From Lachnospiraceae bacterium (GTDB lineage Bacteria > Bacillota > Clostridia > Lachnospirales > Lachnospiraceae), in NCBI GenBank assembly GCA_024682115.1, contig JAIKZO010000017.1, positions 1-48,791 on the forward strand: a stretch of DNA of 48,791 nt. The letters run 5' to 3'. The notes beneath the pieces were generated by a model. It did not search any database, had not been told where the DNA came from, and worked only from the letters and a program-made list of their open reading frames with translations. Position numbers and translations under genes: made by a program. Positions 35,485-42,333 of this stretch are shown here, piece after piece; the stretch's first letter is position 1; each line of letters opens with the position of its first letter.

Positions 35485-36246
35485 ATGGACAGAAAATTCA
35501 GAGTCATGATTATAGATGACGAAGAATCGGCCAGAAAACTGATGCGGGCTTCCATCAACTGGGAGTCGCTGAATATGGAGGTAGTCGGAGAAGCTGCCAG
35601 CGGGATCGAGGCGATCAATGTTATTGATGACCTTAAGCCTGATATAGCATTTGTTGATATTTCAATGCCCTTTATGAACGGTATTGAATTTACCGAGACA
35701 GCTACCGAACGTTATCCGAATCTCGTGATCATCATCATGACCGCTATAGACCAGTTTGAGTATGCAAGAAAATGTGTTTCCCTGCCTGTGTTCGAGTATA
35801 TGCTGAAACCGATGGTCCGTGCGGAGATAACCAAGGTCCTTGAACGGGTAAAGAGTAAGCTTTTGAATGAAAGGGATTACTGGGAAGAACTCCGGATAGA
35901 GGGTGAAAACGATATCCCCGGTGAGGTCAACTCGATCGACAATATCAAAAAATATGTTGAAGAGAACTTTACCGATTCCAAACTCAATCTGGCATTTGTT
36001 GCCCAGCAGTTCGGATTCAGTTCAAGCTATCTTTCACGTAAGTTCAAGCAGGATACGGGGGTGAATTTTGTCGAATATCTTACCGATCTAAGGATGAAAA
36101 AGGCCATTAAACTTGCGAAGTCAAACTATAAGATGTTCGTTACAGCATCCGAGGTCGGGATACCCGATCCAAATTATTTCGGCAGATGCTTTAAAAAGTA
36201 TACGGGCATGAGCTATTCGGATTATGCATCAGAGAATTCAAACTGA
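35485..36246 (+). CDS. YesN-type response regulator with AraC HTH
   Basis: The 253-residue product has a receiver domain with D58 in FVDISMPFMNG and K108 region, and an AraC-family DNA-binding domain (about 155-250) with two HTH motifs (FGFSSSYLSRKFKQDTG and GIPDPNYFGRCFKKYTGMS). It is shorter than typical YesN proteins because the middle linker is small. It likely activates the ABC transporter operon upstream in response to the paired kinase. AAGGAG precedes the ATG. Confidence 0.92.
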   Translation: MDRKFRVMIIDDEESARKLMRASINWESLNMEVVGEAASGIEAINVIDDLKPDIAFVDISMPFMNGIEFTETATERYPNLVIIIMTAIDQFEYARKCVSLPVFEYMLKPMVRAEITKVLERVKSKLLNERDYWEELRIEGENDIPGEVNSIDNIKKYVEENFTDSKLNLAFVAQQFGFSSSYLSRKFKQDTGVNFVEYLTDLRMKKAIKLAKSNYKMFVTASEVGIPDPNYFGRCFKKYTGMSYSDYASENSN

Positions 36247-36276
36247 TATGCGGATCCCTAAGGAAGGAAGACCGAT

Positions 36277-37617
36277 ATGAAGATCCTCGTTATAAACGGA
36301 TCGCCTTCGGGTGATGACAGCATCACGTTGCAGACTGTACTCTATATTAAAAAATATTATCCAAAACATAAATACGAATTCATAAATGCGGGAAGAATGA
36401 TAAGAAGCTTCGAAAAGGATTTTTCCGGATCGGAAAAACTTTTGAAAGAGGCCGATCTTATCCTTTTTTGCTATCCCGTTTATACGTTCCTTGTACCGTC
36501 TCAGCTTCACCGTTTTATCGAACTGATAAAAGAAAAAGGTATTGATCTTTCCGGAAAATATGCCGCTCAGATAACCACTTCCAAGCATTTTTACGATACT
36601 ACGTCTCACGAGTTCATAAAAGAAAACTGCTTTGACCTGCGCCTCAAATATGTCGGAGGTTTATCTGCCGACATGGAAGATCTTCTTAATAAACGGGGAC
36701 GTCATGATGCGCTTTCGTTCTTTCATCATGTCCTTTGGTCCGTTAAATTCGGAGTTTACGAAGAGGGCGGTCGCGTTGAAGACCGGGAAAGACTCATCCC
36801 TGCAAAATTCGATATCGAAGACAGGCCCAAAAAGAAAGGGAAAAAGGTTGTCATAGTAACCGACTGCGCGAAAGAAGACAAGGATCTTAGGAACATGACG
36901 GAAAGGTTCAGAAAGATCTTCGGCTATGAGACAAAGACAGTAGATCTTAACGAATTCCCGTTTGCGGGAGGATGTCTCGGATGTTTTAACTGTGCATCTT
37001 CCGGAAAATGTATTTATAAGGACGGTTTCGACAGCTTTTTAAGGGAAAAGATCCAGACTGCGGATGCGACCGTGTATGCTTTTAAGATAAAAGACCATTC
37101 CATGGGATCCTTGTTTAAGACTTTCGATGACAGACAGTTCTGTAACGGACATCGTACCGTTACGATGGGCAAACCCGTTGGATATATCATAAACGGACAT
37201 CTGTCTTCCGAGCCGAACCTTAAGACACTCATCGAAGCGAGAGCCCAGGTCGGAAATAATTATCTCGTGCATATCGCATCAAACGAACATGATACGGATG
37301 CGCAGATCGATATGCTCGCTTCGGAAATGGAATACGCTCTTTCCGAGCATTATGTTCAGCCCGCAAATTTTTACGGAGTCGGAGGACTTAAGATCTTCAG
37401 GGATCTTATATATACAATGCAGGGCTTGATGAGAGAAGATCACAGATTCAATAAAAAACACGGATTTTACGATTTTCCCCAGAAAAACATCGGAAGGATA
37501 CTCGGAATGTATGCTGTCGGTATGCTCATAAACAATAAAAAGATCGCAAAAAAGATCGGTTCTAACATGACGCAGGGTATGCTCATGCCATATAAAAAGA
37601 TAATAGAAACAAAATGA
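36277..37617 (+). CDS. Tandem flavodoxin-like NAD(P)H-dependent oxidoreductase
   Basis: The 446-residue product has two flavodoxin-fold units. The first (1-150) begins MKILVINGSPSGDDS and has a YPVYTFLVPSQ loop. The second (about 188-340) begins KKVVIVTDCAKEDKD and has the Cys-rich GGCLGCFNCASSGKC stretch typical of NADPH-dependent FMN reductases of iron-sulfur flavoprotein type. Most relatives have one unit of about 200 residues, so the duplication is notable. It probably binds FMN; the electron acceptor is unknown. GGAAGG precedes the ATG. Confidence 0.75.
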   Translation: MKILVINGSPSGDDSITLQTVLYIKKYYPKHKYEFINAGRMIRSFEKDFSGSEKLLKEADLILFCYPVYTFLVPSQLHRFIELIKEKGIDLSGKYAAQITTSKHFYDTTSHEFIKENCFDLRLKYVGGLSADMEDLLNKRGRHDALSFFHHVLWSVKFGVYEEGGRVEDRERLIPAKFDIEDRPKKKGKKVVIVTDCAKEDKDLRNMTERFRKIFGYETKTVDLNEFPFAGGCLGCFNCASSGKCIYKDGFDSFLREKIQTADATVYAFKIKDHSMGSLFKTFDDRQFCNGHRTVTMGKPVGYIINGHLSSEPNLKTLIEARAQVGNNYLVHIASNEHDTDAQIDMLASEMEYALSEHYVQPANFYGVGGLKIFRDLIYTMQGLMREDHRFNKKHGFYDFPQKNIGRILGMYAVGMLINNKKIAKKIGSNMTQGMLMPYKKIIETK

Positions 37618-37668
37618 AAGTGAAGGATAGTTTTTTGATAAACAATAATACATAAAGGAGCAACTCAT

Positions 37669-38253
37669 ATGGAAAAGAAAAAGTTTGGAACAAGAGAGAT
37701 AGCTATAACAGCGATCCTGCTGGCATTATGTGTGGTAAGTCAGATATTTAAGAACCTTAGCGTTTTTATAACGGGTCCTATAGTCAATACCTGTCTGCTG
37801 CTTGCGGAACTGACAGTAGGTTTGCCCTGTGCGATCATACTTGGAATGATCACTCCGATAACGGCCTTTTTCATGGCACCTTCGCCGGTAATGTCGGCCG
37901 TGCCCGGTATCATTCCGCTAATCATGCTTGGAAATATCGTGCTTGTTTTAGCATTTCATTTTCTTATGCACAAAGACCTGAGTAAAGGCTCTGAGGGACT
38001 TAAGAATTTCACGGTATACCTTAAGGCCGTTGTTTGTGCTCTTGCCAAGGGTGTCGTCATGGGGGTTACGATAGGTTTGTGGCTTCTCCCGACTTTTCTT
38101 CCCGCCCAAAGCCCGTTGCGTGAAAAGCTTCCGATATTTAAAGCGATGTTCTCTGTGATCCAGTTCGTTACAGCCTGCATAGGTTTTGTTTATCTGTTCA
38201 TCTTATGGGCTGTTATCGGAAGAAAGGGTGACCTATCGGGGACGGAGTTATAG
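37669..38253 (+). CDS. ECF transporter S-component-like membrane protein
   Basis: The 194-residue product has about six membrane segments and the start REIAITAILLALCVVSQIFK seen in substrate-binding S components of energy-coupling-factor transporters. These capture vitamins or cofactors and share a module encoded elsewhere. AAAGGAG precedes the ATG. The last four residues (GTEL) and the TAG stop are encoded by REP-like copy A, so the native C-terminus may have been altered. The substrate is unknown. Confidence 0.75.
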   Translation: MEKKKFGTREIAITAILLALCVVSQIFKNLSVFITGPIVNTCLLLAELTVGLPCAIILGMITPITAFFMAPSPVMSAVPGIIPLIMLGNIVLVLAFHFLMHKDLSKGSEGLKNFTVYLKAVVCALAKGVVMGVTIGLWLLPTFLPAQSPLREKLPIFKAMFSVIQFVTACIGFVYLFILWAVIGRKGDLSGTEL

Positions 38254-38262
38254 GGCCATTTT
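38227..38262 (+). repeat. REP-like element copy A
   Basis: A 36-bp element with core CGGGGACGGAGTTATAGGG. It differs from copy B at seven positions, all transitions. It holds the stop codon of the ECF gene and ends 3 bases before the HXXEE start. Its ends TGACCTAT and ATAGGGCCA can pair. Confidence 0.8.
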
Positions 38263-38265
38263 AAA

Positions 38266-38778
38266 ATGCGAGAATATCTGTTACTTTTACCCATCATATT
38301 TATATTTCATGATATGGAAGAGATCATAGGGTTTGGATGGTTTTTCAGGAATAACCCGGAGATATTTGAGAAGTATCCGGGGATCACTGCGGCATACAAG
38401 GATTTTACGACCGCGGGAATGGCACTTGCGGTATATGAAGAGTTCATTCCGTTTTTCGGCATCAGCCTTCTGGCATATTATTTTGAAAACGATGTATTAT
38501 ATGCGCTGTGGTTCGGGCTGTTGATTTCTCTTACGGCACATTTTGCGGTACATATCGGGCAGAGTATTTTTATCAGAAAGTACATCCCGTCACTTATTAC
38601 AAGCATTATCTGTTTACCTGTAAGTGTGATCATTCTGATCAATTGTTCTCGGCATATGATTTTTGGCGCTGTGACGATAATACTCATAGCAGTCTGCATT
38701 ATATTAATGATGGTCAATCTGAAATTTGCTCATTGGCTCATGCATAGATTCGGTGGCCCATTGGGGACGGGGTTATAG
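38266..38778 (+). CDS. HXXEE domain membrane protein
   Basis: The 170-residue product has four to five membrane segments and the motif HDMEE at residues 15-19, with further conserved polar residues in YEEF and HxxxH-like positions (HFAVHIGQS), as in the HXXEE family of unknown, possibly metal-dependent, enzymes. It has no clear ribosome site because REP-like copy A sits just upstream. The final residues PLGTGL and the TAG are encoded by copy B. It overlaps the convergent RAYT gene by 6 bases. Confidence 0.75.
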   Translation: MREYLLLLPIIFIFHDMEEIIGFGWFFRNNPEIFEKYPGITAAYKDFTTAGMALAVYEEFIPFFGISLLAYYFENDVLYALWFGLLISLTAHFAVHIGQSIFIRKYIPSLITSIICLPVSVIILINCSRHMIFGAVTIILIAVCIILMMVNLKFAHWLMHRFGGPLGTGL

Positions 38779-38787
38779 GGTCATCCT
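38752..38787 (+). repeat. REP-like element copy B
   Basis: A 36-bp direct repeat of copy A with core TTGGGGACGGGGTTATAGGG. It supplies the stop of HXXEE (TAG 38776-38778) and of the convergent RAYT gene (TAA, complement of 38773-38775). TGGCCC and GGGTCA can pair at its ends. Confidence 0.85.
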
Positions 38788-39552
38788 ACATATTCTTTTA
38801 ACAGTAGTTTCCGATATGTCCATGATCCGGGCTGTCTGCTTGATGGTTAGGCCATTTGCCCTTAATGATCGAACATATAGGTTCCGCTGTGTTTTTCCCA
38901 AGTTTGAGACATCTGAGATTGAAGTAAGATGAGACACTGATTTAAAGATTTCGAGGGCTTTTTCATCAGTAAGAAAGTGATTGATCTTTCGATGATCATT
39001 TTTGAACATATCATCTTCGCTAGGATTGTTTTCCCTTGCAAAGAATTGAAGTAGAGAATCCTTTGTGCCGGTGATGTCATATGAAAATGACACGTTTACC
39101 AAAGGATTCTTTTCGCCATAAAAGGCGTTAATACTGCTCCAACGATACTCAGATGCATAACGACACATATTTGCTTTAACCGGATTGTTATGAATGTAAA
39201 CAAGTGCAGACAGGAAAGCACTGTCGTTTTCCATAACCGAACTGTAGAAACGATCCTGAAACAGATGACCGCTACGTGAATACTTGCTGTTGTACCAACG
39301 GACAAATCTAGTTCCGAGGCTTTGAAAGAAACTGGATAGTTTATCATTATCGGTACGAAGCAACAGGTGGATATGATTATCCATTAAGCAATAGGCAAAA
39401 ATATCGCTATCATATTTCTTTTTACAATCTGATAAAATAAAAAGGAATTTCTGATAATCGGACTCTTCTTCAAAGATGATGTGCTGATTTACAGAACGAA
39501 GTATGATATGATATATGCCGGTTGAACTCATGATTCTGGGTTTTCTAGGCAT
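38773..39552 (-). CDS. REP-associated tyrosine transposase (RAYT, TnpA_REP)
   Basis: The 259-residue product has the Y1 HUH fold: MPRKPRIMSSTGIYHIILR at the start, the HUH motif H60-I-H62 in MDNHIHLLL and candidate catalytic tyrosines Y87/Y91 before RSGHLFQDRF, which is diagnostic of this group. A C-terminal HTH (about 220-257) ends the protein. It appears intact. RAYTs cut and join single-stranded REP elements and are usually single-copy, domesticated-like genes rather than insertion sequences. REP-like copies A/B and inverted C flank it. It diverges from the GNAT gene across a palindrome. Confidence 0.9.
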   Translation of the reverse strand: MPRKPRIMSSTGIYHIILRSVNQHIIFEEESDYQKFLFILSDCKKKYDSDIFAYCLMDNHIHLLLRTDNDKLSSFFQSLGTRFVRWYNSKYSRSGHLFQDRFYSSVMENDSAFLSALVYIHNNPVKANMCRYASEYRWSSINAFYGEKNPLVNVSFSYDITGTKDSLLQFFARENNPSEDDMFKNDHRKINHFLTDEKALEIFKSVSHLTSISDVSNLGKTQRNLYVRSLRANGLTIKQTARIMDISETTVKRICRMTL

Positions 39553-39585
39553 AACACACTCCCTATACGAAAATAAAAAACGAAT

Positions 39586-39600
39586 GTCAAATGATTTGAC
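39586..39600 (+). promoter_or_regulatory. Perfect palindrome between RAYT and GNAT genes
   Basis: GTCAAATGATTTGAC has 7-bp arms around one G. It lies in the divergent promoter region and may be an operator; no cognate regulator is recognised. Confidence 0.5.
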
Positions 39601-39636
39601 CTTGAAATTATATAGTTATTAAGAGGAATTTGCAAT

Positions 39637-40185
39637 ATGGATATAAAAAATGGACCACTAACCCCGTCCCCGGGGGTCATGATTCGGGAAGCGCGTCCGG
39701 AGGATGCGGAAAGACTGCTTGAGATCTACTCGTATTATGTGTTATCCACGGCTGTTTCTTTTGAATATGCCGTTCCGACTGTTGAAGAATTCGCTGAAAG
39801 GATACGGAAGATAAAAAGAAACTATCCATATCTCGTTTGTTTAAAGGATGATCGGATCATAGGATATGTATATGCTTCGAGATACAGTACAAGGGAAGCA
39901 TATGCCTGGACCGTGACCACCTCGATCTATATCGATAAGGATCATCGAAGATGCGGAGCCGGTACTGTGCTTTATAAAGCGCTGGAAGAAGAACTGAAGA
40001 AACGCGGTATCATAAATCTTCTTGCTGGAGTTGCCTATATTGATGAAGAAGATGAGTATCTTTCTCATGACAGCTGCTGTTTCCATCTCAGAGAAGGTTA
40101 TTCCGAGGTCGCACTTATGAGATCCGTCGGAAAGAAGTTCGACAGATGGTATGATCTTAAATGGTATCAAAAGAGGCTTTTGTAA
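39637..40185 (+). CDS. GNAT N-acetyltransferase, phosphinothricin acetyltransferase-like
   Basis: The 182-residue product has the GNAT fold: MIREARPEDAERLLEIYSYY, then TSIYIDKDHRRCGAGTVLYKAL with the acetyl-CoA-binding R/Q-x-x-G-x-G/A region. It resembles the PAT/MddA group that acetylates phosphinothricin or methionine sulfoximine. ATG 39637 has AGAGGAA upstream; ATG 39679 has only GGGGG at 2 bases. The first 14 residues are thus mostly encoded by REP-like copy C (PLTPSPGV), an extension unlikely to be native. The substrate is inferred. Confidence 0.82.
   Translation: MDIKNGPLTPSPGVMIREARPEDAERLLEIYSYYVLSTAVSFEYAVPTVEEFAERIRKIKRNYPYLVCLKDDRIIGYVYASRYSTREAYAWTVTTSIYIDKDHRRCGAGTVLYKALEEELKKRGIINLLAGVAYIDEEDEYLSHDSCCFHLREGYSEVALMRSVGKKFDRWYDLKWYQKRLL
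39647..39679 (-). repeat. REP-like element copy C (inverted)
   Basis: Read on the minus strand it has the core CGGGGACGGGGTTA followed by CCATTTT, like copy A. TAACCCCGTCCCC (39659-39671) is the exact reverse complement of the copy B core at 38763-38775. It lies within the 5' coding part of the GNAT gene. Confidence 0.8.
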
Positions 40186-40205
40186 ATACATTCAAGTTTA
40201 TAGAG

Positions 40206-40234
40206 TTGACAAGTGACCGAACGGTAACTAAAAT
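40206..40234 (+). promoter_or_regulatory. Promoter of the hydrolase-tetR operon
   Basis: Perfect TTGACA (40206-40211), 17-base spacer, TAAAAT (40229-40234). The spacer is filled by an operator-like dyad. Confidence 0.8.
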
Positions 40235-40255
40235 TAAGTTACCGCTCGGTCACTT
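40211..40255 (+). promoter_or_regulatory. Paired TetR-type operators forming a 19-bp inverted repeat
   Basis: AAGTGACCGAACGGTAACT (40211-40229) and AGTTACCGCTCGGTCACTT (40237-40255) are inverted copies with one mismatch. Each contains its own dyad ACCG-N2-CGGT (40216-40225 and 40241-40250). One fills the spacer, the other covers the start site. The tetR gene at 41217 is the obvious regulator. With TTTT after it, the hairpin could also end the GNAT transcript. Confidence 0.8.
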
Positions 40256-40302
40256 TTCGTTTAGAGAAGGAATAAATGAAATTGCAGTAATGAGGCATTA
40301 AG

Positions 40303-41220
40303 ATGAAGGGCAAAAGGAAGAAAAAGATCGTTATGATTGTACTATGTATATTGGGCATTATCGTTTTGTCACTTACGATAGATTTTTTTGCAGTCAGGAA
40401 AACAGCGCTGGACAGATTTTCGGGCTATAAGGCTAAAGCCGGGACAATAAACAGTTCCTACGGACAGATCAGCTATATAGATGAAGGAGAGGGAGAACCT
40501 TTTCTCATATTTCACGGAATTACCGGAGGGTATGATCAGGGTGTAGATGTACTGAGTGATCGAACCGCGGATTACAGAGTCATAGCACCTTCCAGATTCG
40601 GATATCCGGGAAGTGATATGCCGGAGAACGCTACGGTAGATATGCAGGTGGAAGCGTTTGTAGAATTACTGGACGCGCTTGGCATAGATAAAACCTTTGC
40701 AGCTGCCACCAGTGCCGGCGGAACTGTTGCTCAGAGATTTGCGCTGATGTATCCTGAAAGATGTAAAGGATTGGTACTGTACTGCTCAGGATATCCTGCG
40801 CCGGAAAAACCGACTCAGCCGGCAGAGGGAATGACAGGGCCTCCGGAAGCAATATGCAATGATCTTGCCATGTGGATGATAAGCCCGTTGTTTAAGCCGG
40901 TCATGGGAATGGACAGAAGTGTGATAAAGCAGATAATGCCGATGAGAGAACGTAAGGCAGGCATAGTTTTTGACGGAGATGTGGTTAATAAGGATCATAC
41001 CAATAACTATGATGATTATGGTTTAAGAAATATCAGGGTACCTGTGCTGATCATCCATTCAGAAGATGATAAGCTGGCAGATCCGGAGAAAGCGCAGTAC
41101 TGGAGTGAAGAGATCCCTGATTGCATTGCTGTATTCTTTTCGGGAGGCGGGCATCTGATGTCGGGGAACGGCGAAGAGATCAATAATGCACTTGATGAGT
41201 TTGTGGAGAAGAATAAATGA
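40303..41220 (+). CDS. Membrane-anchored alpha/beta hydrolase
   Basis: The 305-residue product has a basic N-terminus and one membrane span (8-30), then an alpha/beta-hydrolase fold. HGITGG is the oxyanion region. The nucleophile elbow is ATSAGG with S137, so the usual first Gly is Ala. D in HSEDDKL and H in GGGHLM complete the triad. Esterase or peptidase activity is likely; the substrate is unknown. It is the first gene behind a TetR-operator promoter and overlaps tetR by 4 bases (ATGA). Confidence 0.83.
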   Translation: MKGKRKKKIVMIVLCILGIIVLSLTIDFFAVRKTALDRFSGYKAKAGTINSSYGQISYIDEGEGEPFLIFHGITGGYDQGVDVLSDRTADYRVIAPSRFGYPGSDMPENATVDMQVEAFVELLDALGIDKTFAAATSAGGTVAQRFALMYPERCKGLVLYCSGYPAPEKPTQPAEGMTGPPEAICNDLAMWMISPLFKPVMGMDRSVIKQIMPMRERKAGIVFDGDVVNKDHTNNYDDYGLRNIRVPVLIIHSEDDKLADPEKAQYWSEEIPDCIAVFFSGGGHLMSGNGEEINNALDEFVEKNK

Positions 41221-41849
41221 ATACGAAAGAACAGATCCTTGAAGAGGCACTCAGACAGTTTTCGCGAAAGGGCTTTGACGGAACATCCATGAGTGACATA
41301 GCCGGTCCGCTTGGAATATCTAAAGCTGCCCTGTATAAACACTTTAAAAGCAAACAGCAGATCTTTGACAGGATTATAGAAGAGTCGGAAGAAAAATATA
41401 AAGATGTTCTTGACAAATTGTCGGTTCATTACCCGGATGGCGGTAATGCGAAAATGAATAAAAAAGATGTGGATGTTTACAGCGGCATCTCAGCAGAAGG
41501 ACTATGTGAAAATGTCCTGACATTCGTCCGCTTTTCCATGAGTGATGAATATCCAAAGCAGGTGCGCCGTATGCTGACCATATCACAGTTCCAGAGCAAC
41601 GAGCTGAGCAAAATGTATTCGAAACGTTATGTTGATGACATGCTGGGATATGACGAAAAACTGTTTGAACAGTTGATCAAAACCGGGGTAATAAAGAATG
41701 GGGATCCGAAAGCCCTTGCTGCGATGTTTTATGCGCCTGTTATAATGTATATGGGAATATGGGACAGAGAACCGAAAAGAGCTAAAGAATGTGAGAAAGC
41801 AATAAAGGATCATGTGGAACAGTTCTTTAACATGACAAAACTTTGTTAA
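41217..41849 (+). CDS. TetR family regulator
   Basis: The 210-residue product has an N-terminal TetR HTH (TKEQILEEALRQFSRKGFDG, then MSDIAGPLGISKAALYKHFKSK) and a C-terminal ligand domain of the usual size. The overlap with the hydrolase gene and the paired dyads at the operon promoter argue for autoregulation. The inducer is unknown; it may be a compound acted on by the hydrolase or the downstream NUDIX/serine hydrolase. Confidence 0.9.
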   Translation: MNTKEQILEEALRQFSRKGFDGTSMSDIAGPLGISKAALYKHFKSKQQIFDRIIEESEEKYKDVLDKLSVHYPDGGNAKMNKKDVDVYSGISAEGLCENVLTFVRFSMSDEYPKQVRRMLTISQFQSNELSKMYSKRYVDDMLGYDEKLFEQLIKTGVIKNGDPKALAAMFYAPVIMYMGIWDREPKRAKECEKAIKDHVEQFFNMTKLC

Positions 41850-41877
41850 ATATACAGGCAGTAATAAGGAGAACGGT

Positions 41878-42333
41878 TTGAAGCGAATTTATTCATGGGA
41901 ACCATGGTTTTTCATATTTTTTGGATTATTCCATATGCATAGGGTATGGGCCCTGATCGACAGGGAAACCTATGCTTCTTTTTGGATCGGAATTATGGAA
42001 AACAAGGGTTTCCCTTATTTTCTGACAATGGGAATACTTGCAGGACTCTGCATTTTAGGGATCATTACGTTTATCCGTGAACGGAAAGATAATTATACCT
42101 GGCGTTGGATATATCTTTTTGGCGGAGCATATGTTTTGTTTGATCTGTTTGCAATAGCCACCAGACTTGAAGTATGGCAAAAACTACTGGCTTTCATGTT
42201 TGATATCAATTCGCCGTATTGGAATCTTATATGGGGATTCTTCATATTGCTCGGCACGGCGGTATTTGTACTTGGAATTATTTTGATGGTCAGGAGAAAA
42301 ACAGGATCGTACGGAGATGAGAGAGCAAAATGA
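41878..42333 (+). CDS. Small four-span membrane protein, unknown function
   Basis: The start is TTG 41878, supported by AAGGAG at 6 bases. The 151-residue product has about four membrane segments, aromatic-rich (EPWFFIFFGLFHMHRVWAL), and ends in a basic tail. I do not recognise a family. It lies 28 bases after tetR and overlaps the NUDIX fusion by 4 bases (ATGA), so it belongs to the TetR-controlled operon. Confidence 0.75.
   Translation: MKRIYSWEPWFFIFFGLFHMHRVWALIDRETYASFWIGIMENKGFPYFLTMGILAGLCILGIITFIRERKDNYTWRWIYLFGGAYVLFDLFAIATRLEVWQKLLAFMFDINSPYWNLIWGFFILLGTAVFVLGIILMVRRKTGSYGDERAK

Noticed and set aside
38773-39552. Mobile IS200/IS605 insertion sequence
   Set aside because: The protein has RAYT features (RSGHLFQDRF, C-terminal HTH) and no IS200-type subterminal hairpins or tnpB; the flanking repeats are REP-like.
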